This document shows, in pieces, positions 7,124 to 10,639 of a stretch of 10,639 nt of DNA. Each line of letters starts with the position of its first letter. Within the stretch, counting starts at the first letter, position 1. Origin of the DNA: Planctomycetota bacterium. Its GTDB lineage: Bacteria > Planctomycetota > Planctomycetia > Pirellulales > Pirellulaceae. A program made the position numbers and the translations under genes. Location: assembly GCA_026692885.1 (NCBI GenBank), contig JAPLNJ010000573.1, positions 1 through 10,639 of the forward strand, in the 5' to 3' direction. The notes below the pieces were generated by a model. It was not told where the DNA came from. It saw nothing but the letters and a program-made list of their open reading frames with translations, and ran no database searches.

Positions 7124-7297
7124 ATGCGTAGCCTCCGCAGGGTATGACTTCTCCGCGCGGTGTCTTGCCTTCCCCCCGTTCGGCCCGGCATTCATGCATT
7201 TTGCACTCAGGCCGCGGACCTACAAGCCGACGGAAATAGTCTACCCCAGGTCCGCCAGCAACACACGGCGTGGTCCACACGGTATGGTCCACCGTGA

Positions 7298-7326
7298 TTG
7301 CCTCTTGACGGGGACTGCGTCACAAT
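7298..7326 (+). promoter_or_regulatory. Candidate sigma70-type promoter giving a leaderless transcript
   Basis: TTGCCT (7298-7303) and CACAAT (7321-7326) are separated by exactly 17 nt, and each matches the sigma70 consensus at four of six positions. The expected transcription start, about 7 nt past the -10 box, falls on or next to ATG 7333. No Shine-Dalgarno sequence precedes that ATG, which fits a leaderless mRNA. A nearby TTGACG (7305-7310) looks better as a -35 but leaves only 10 nt of spacer. Weak boxes make this tentative. Confidence 0.35.
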
Positions 7327-7332
7327 GCGGGC

Positions 7333-10300
7333 ATGAATACCAAACATGCGCTCGCCATCGTGATTGTCGCCTTGGGCAGCCTCGCAGCCCGGGCCGAGGA
7401 GACGGAAGTTCTGTTCGACGGGGCCGACATCGGCGGCTGGGATACGGCGCGCGACCAGGAGCGGCTGAAACGCGAGTTCGCGATAAGCGAATTGACCGCC
7501 GTCCGGGCGCCACCGGCGCTGGCGTGGCGATTCGTTTCGAAGGGCATTCCGTTCAACGATCTGTTTCTGAGGAAGCCTATCGAGCGGCCGTTCCGCCAAG
7601 TCCGCGTGCTGGTCCGCAATGCCGGCGAGGCCGTCGAGTTTGCCGCCAAAGTCTGCGATGCCAGTGGGGCCGAATGGACCGTTCCGGCAGTCGCCCTGCC
7701 GCCGGGCTGTGATTGGCGGTGGGTCGAGTTCCCGCGCGACTCGTGGCGGGTGGCCTCGTGGTCACGGGATGCGGACGGCAAGCTGGATTTCCCGCTGGCC
7801 TACTTCACGATCATTGGGTTCGGGGTCAAACCCGGATGTGAGTACCAATTGCAGGTGCAACGGATCGAGCTTCTCCGGCCCGATCCTCCGGTGGCCACAG
7901 TGCAGGTGATTCAGGTGCCGGAGCGCTGGGTTGCCGGGCAGACCATCCAGGCGACCATCCGCTTCACGCTCGACAAGCCGTGCAGCGAAGACAACGCCCG
8001 TCTGATTCTGCGCCACGGCAGGGAAACGCTCGTGGACTTCCCCTTGCCGCTGCCGACCCCGCTGTCGAAACTCGCTCCGCGACAACGGGTCGATCTCGAC
8101 CGCATCCCGTTGCGAATCCCGGAATACGCTTGGGGTGGCAAGGCGGCGGTCGAGTTGAAGCTCGGCGAAGCCCGAGTGCAGTTCGCACCAGCCCCGCCCG
8201 AGGTGACCATCGAGCAACGCCCGGCGGGCCGCACGGTGGCCGAGGTCAAGCGGCAGGGTGGCGTGCCGACGCTATACATCAACGGCCAACCGCACAGCGG
8301 CGTGGCCTGGGCCACGTACTTGCCCTCCGTCGAAGTTTTCAGCGATTTCACGCGCGCCGGCGTCGACCTGTTCACGTTCAGCGGCACACCCACCGAGGCC
8401 GGCTACGGGTTGTCGAAAACCGTCTGGGTGGGAAGGGGCGAGTTCGACTATTCCGAGTTCGACCGCCGCGTCCGGATGCTGCTCGAGGCGAACCCGCGGG
8501 CGTATTTCTTCCCGCGGCTGTACCTGCACGCCCCGGCGTGGTGGAGCGCCCAGCACTCGGACGATATCGTGCTCATGGATCCCGGCGACGGCCATCCAGT
8601 GCCGCTGGTCCACGCCGGCGGCAAACCGGCGCCCAGTTGGGCCTCGGAGGCCTGGCGCCGCGACACCGTCGAGGGGCTGCGGCGGTTGTTCGAGCACGTC
8701 GCCGCCGCGCCCTACGCCGACCGCGTCGTCGGCTATCACCTCGCCTCCGGCACCACCGAGGAATGGATGATGTGGGGCGGGAACGAAAACGAGTGGGTGG
8801 ACTACTCGCCCGCCAACCTCCGTGCCTTTCGCCGGTGGCTGCAAGCCCAATACGGCACGGACCCGCGGTTGCAGGCGGCGTGGTCCGACCCGGCCGTGAC
8901 GCTCGCCACCGCCGCGATTCCCACCAAGGCCCAACGCCAGGCCACGCACCTTGGCTGGCTGCGTGATCCGGCGTGCGAGCAGGCCGTGATCGACTTCTAC
9001 CGGTACAACTCGGACCTGGTCGCCGACACGATTGGCTACTTCGCCAAAGCGGTCAAGGACCTGACTCGCCGCGAGAAAATCGTCGGCGTCTTCTACGGTT
9101 ACGTGCTGCAATTGTGTGGCGAGCAGCGGCAGCAGAACGCGGGCCATTTGGGCCTAGCGCAGGTGCTCGCCTCGCCCGACGTGGACTTCCTGTCCAGCCC
9201 GACGAGCTACGCCTTCCGGCAACTCGGCGGCGAAGGCACGAGCCATTTCATGTCCCTGCTGGGCAGCGTGCAGCTCCACGGCAAGCTGTGGTTCGACGAG
9301 AACGATATCCGCACCTCGCTGTCCGGCGGGAAGGTCGGCGAGTGGGGCCGGCCCGCCGACGTCGCGGGCGATCATTTGCAGCAGGACAAGGAATTGGCCA
9401 ACTGCCTGGTCCACGGCGCGGCCCAATGGTGGTTCGACGTGGGCGGCAATCGCTACAACGATCCGGTGCTGATGAAGCGGATTGCGGAACTGACGGCGAA
9501 AGCGAATCAGGTTCTGCCGCTGGACCGCAGTCCGATCGAGGAAGTCGCCTTCGTCGTCGATGAACGGAGCTTGTGCTACCAGCGCGTCGGCGATCCGCTG
9601 GGCCTTTGGCTGCTGCTGGGCCAGTTGCCAGCGTTGCAGCGCATCGGGGCTCCCGTCGGGCACTACCTGGTGTCGGACCTGCCACAAATCGGCCGCCGCA
9701 AGCTGGTTGTCTTCCCCACCAGTTTCGCGCCCACGGCCGAAGATCGCGGGGCGGTGGAGGCAATCAAACGCGACGGCCATGTCCTGGTGTTCCTCGGCGC
9801 GCCCGGCCTGTACCGCGACGGGCGACTCGACGAACGGGGCATGTTCGATCTGACCGGCATTCGGCTCAAGATGTCTCGCGAGCCGGCTGCGCTACGGGTC
9901 ACGCTGCAGCCGGACGCGGTATCGCATTTGCCGGTCGGTCAGGCCGGCTTGCCCGTGCCGACGTACGGTCAGGACCATCACACGTTCCCCGTCGTGTACC
10001 CCGACGACCCGGAGGCGAAAGTGCTGGGCACGCTGGCCGACGGCCGCCCTGGCTTGGTGATGAAAGAGCACGGCACGTGGACGGCAGTCTATTCGTCCGC
10101 GCCGCTGTTGCCTGCGTCGCTGCTGCGCCGGTTGGCTCAGCGGGCCGGCGTGCATCTGTACGTCGATACGGAAGATGTCGTGTGGGCCAGCCGCGACTTG
10201 CTGGCGGTAAGCGTCCACCGGCCGGGGCCGCGAACGATCCGCCTCCCGCGGACCGCCGAGGTGACCGATCTGTACGAAGACTCGGTTGTCGCTCGCGGCG

Positions 10301-10383
10301 TCGATTCCTTTCAAGCCGACTTCCCGGACCGCGGTACGCGAGTGTTCTTGCTGCAGCGCGGCCTGGGGCCGCAACCCAAGTAG
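7333..10383 (+). CDS. Secreted glycoside hydrolase, GH42-like (clan GH-A)
   Basis: This 1016-residue protein starts at ATG 7333 with a Sec signal peptide (residues 1-21, ARA before the likely cut). Residues 24-185 look like a galactose-binding-type beta-sandwich and 186-290 like an Ig-like linker domain. Residues 300-725 form a TIM-barrel with GH42-like features: NGQPHSGVAW at the first strand, GYHLASGTTEEW with E476/E477 as candidate acid/base, then NLRAFRRWLQAQYGTDPRLQAAW, which parallels the GH42 segment before the lid. E656 in KLWFDENDIRTSL is the candidate nucleophile. Residues 733-850 resemble the GH42 trimerisation domain (flavodoxin-like: VAFVVDE, KLVVFPTSFAPTAEDRGAV, GHVLVFLGAPG). 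A C-terminal beta domain ends at 1016. It probably cleaves beta-glycosides, possibly galactosides, in the periplasm or outside the cell. The exact CAZy family and substrate cannot be told by eye. There is no close functional link with the upstream genes. Confidence 0.8.
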   Translation: MNTKHALAIVIVALGSLAARAEETEVLFDGADIGGWDTARDQERLKREFAISELTAVRAPPALAWRFVSKGIPFNDLFLRKPIERPFRQVRVLVRNAGEAVEFAAKVCDASGAEWTVPAVALPPGCDWRWVEFPRDSWRVASWSRDADGKLDFPLAYFTIIGFGVKPGCEYQLQVQRIELLRPDPPVATVQVIQVPERWVAGQTIQATIRFTLDKPCSEDNARLILRHGRETLVDFPLPLPTPLSKLAPRQRVDLDRIPLRIPEYAWGGKAAVELKLGEARVQFAPAPPEVTIEQRPAGRTVAEVKRQGGVPTLYINGQPHSGVAWATYLPSVEVFSDFTRAGVDLFTFSGTPTEAGYGLSKTVWVGRGEFDYSEFDRRVRMLLEANPRAYFFPRLYLHAPAWWSAQHSDDIVLMDPGDGHPVPLVHAGGKPAPSWASEAWRRDTVEGLRRLFEHVAAAPYADRVVGYHLASGTTEEWMMWGGNENEWVDYSPANLRAFRRWLQAQYGTDPRLQAAWSDPAVTLATAAIPTKAQRQATHLGWLRDPACEQAVIDFYRYNSDLVADTIGYFAKAVKDLTRREKIVGVFYGYVLQLCGEQRQQNAGHLGLAQVLASPDVDFLSSPTSYAFRQLGGEGTSHFMSLLGSVQLHGKLWFDENDIRTSLSGGKVGEWGRPADVAGDHLQQDKELANCLVHGAAQWWFDVGGNRYNDPVLMKRIAELTAKANQVLPLDRSPIEEVAFVVDERSLCYQRVGDPLGLWLLLGQLPALQRIGAPVGHYLVSDLPQIGRRKLVVFPTSFAPTAEDRGAVEAIKRDGHVLVFLGAPGLYRDGRLDERGMFDLTGIRLKMSREPAALRVTLQPDAVSHLPVGQAGLPVPTYGQDHHTFPVVYPDDPEAKVLGTLADGRPGLVMKEHGTWTAVYSSAPLLPASLLRRLAQRAGVHLYVDTEDVVWASRDLLAVSVHRPGPRTIRLPRTAEVTDLYEDSVVARGVDSFQADFPDRGTRVFLLQRGLGPQPK

Positions 10384-10403
10384 CATGGCTCTCCAGAGCC
10401 GTG
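10384..10403. repeat. 20-bp palindrome directly after the glycosidase stop
   Basis: CATGGCTCTCCAGAGCCGTG can pair end to end, with one T-G wobble in the stem. It begins at the base after the TAG at 10381-10383. No T-run follows, so it is not a classical intrinsic terminator. It could protect the 3' end of the mRNA or be a dispersed extragenic palindrome. Confidence 0.5.
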
Positions 10404-10413
10404 TGGTTTCCGT

Positions 10414-10445
10414 AGGGTACATCAAGCGGAGCGCCGATGTACCTT
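10414..10445. repeat. REP-like hairpin with 8-bp perfect stem
   Basis: GGTACATC (10416-10423) and GATGTACC (10436-10443) form a perfect 8-bp stem, extended by a G-T wobble and an A-T pair, around a 12-nt loop AAGCGGAGCGCC. The pattern GTAGGGT...AAGC(G)GAGC...ACC resembles a family of extragenic palindromes seen across many bacterial phyla. That assignment is from memory of the pattern, not a search. No coding frame here is credible. Confidence 0.55.
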
Positions 10446-10534
10446 GGGATCGTTCATCATCAGAACCATCCAGCAACCGTGGCCTTGATCATAACGTTGC
10501 AAAATGCTAACAGTGCCGTGATCGCCCCCGAGAA

Positions 10535-10559
10535 GCTCCCGACGTAAGTCGGTGGGAGC
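10535..10559. repeat. Hairpin of GCTCCC/GGGAGC with inner GAC-GTAA-GTC stem
   Basis: GCTCCC (10535-10540) pairs with GGGAGC (10554-10559). Inside it GAC (10541-10543) and GTC (10548-10550) pair around the loop GTAA, leaving GGT as a one-sided bulge. An alternative register pairs CCGAC with GTCGG. No T-run follows, so a REP-like role is more likely than a terminator. Confidence 0.5.
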
Positions 10560-10616
10560 AGTCCCGCCAACTCCTAACACCGCGGCGCCTCATCGAGTTC
10601 TCCCGACTCGCCGGCT

Positions 10617-10639
10617 GCCCGCCGCCGGAGGCGGCGGGC
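10617..10639. repeat. GC-only 10-bp hairpin at the window edge
   Basis: GCCCGCCGCC (10617-10626) and GGCGGCGGGC (10630-10639) are perfect reverse complements around the 3-nt loop GGA. It is the strongest hairpin in the tail region. Whether a T-run follows lies outside the window, so it may be an intrinsic terminator stem or one arm of a larger repeat. Confidence 0.6.

Noticed and set aside
7264..7297. Operator-like repeat TGGTCCAC occurring twice before the glycosidase gene
   Set aside because: The two copies are only 8 bp and the flanking CACGG/CCGTG symmetry is imperfect, which is not enough to claim a regulator site.
7305..7326. Promoter with -35 TTGACG and -10 CACAAT
   Set aside because: The spacer is 10 nt, too short for sigma70. 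The TTGCCT alternative with 17 nt was preferred.

Overview
The window looks like chromosomal DNA of a planctomycete, probably Pirellulales- or Gemmatales-like. The evidence is high GC, two DUF1559 genes with prepilin-type N-termini, each followed by a small lipoprotein with a beta-sandwich-like body, and large secreted proteins combining LamG, beta-propeller and c-type heme motifs. DUF1559 families of this kind are greatly expanded in Planctomycetes. All genes read on the + strand. Most other long open frames, including antisense ones of 394 and 500 codons, are GC-driven shadows.

Layout. (1) 2-427 is the C-terminal end of a secreted heme-c protein of the HzsA-related type, cut by the window edge. 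(2) 428-773 is non-coding and holds a 180-bp foldback, MITE-like element (510-689). It has perfect 18-bp terminal inverted repeats, 11-bp near-identical flanking direct repeats, and four inner copies of the motif ACGCnnnGCGT. (3) 774-4412 encodes a 1212-residue exported protein: LamG, helical linker, beta-propeller/HzsA-like region, and two CXXCH heme sites. It is paralogous at its C-terminus to the partial gene. (4) 4465-7123 holds two successive [DUF1559 prepilin-like gene + lipoprotein gene] cassettes. The first DUF1559 copy is a pseudogene with a 1-nt deletion and an internal deletion; the second is intact. (5) 7333-10383 encodes a 1016-residue secreted glycoside hydrolase with a GH42-like, clan GH-A architecture, possibly from a leaderless transcript. 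(6) 10384-10639 is non-coding and carries several unrelated palindromes, including a 10-bp GC-only hairpin at the very edge.

How they work together. Every intact protein has an export signal (Sec signal peptide, lipobox or prepilin leader), so this is a cell-envelope locus. The heme proteins probably act as periplasmic or extracellular redox or binding proteins, and the glycosidase as a polysaccharide or oligosaccharide processing enzyme. No single pathway is evident. I see no clear defence, CRISPR, phage or RNA-gene system. The most unusual features are the foldback element, the decaying DUF1559 copy, the LamG-HzsA-like fusion in tandem with a second paralog, and the palindrome cluster.
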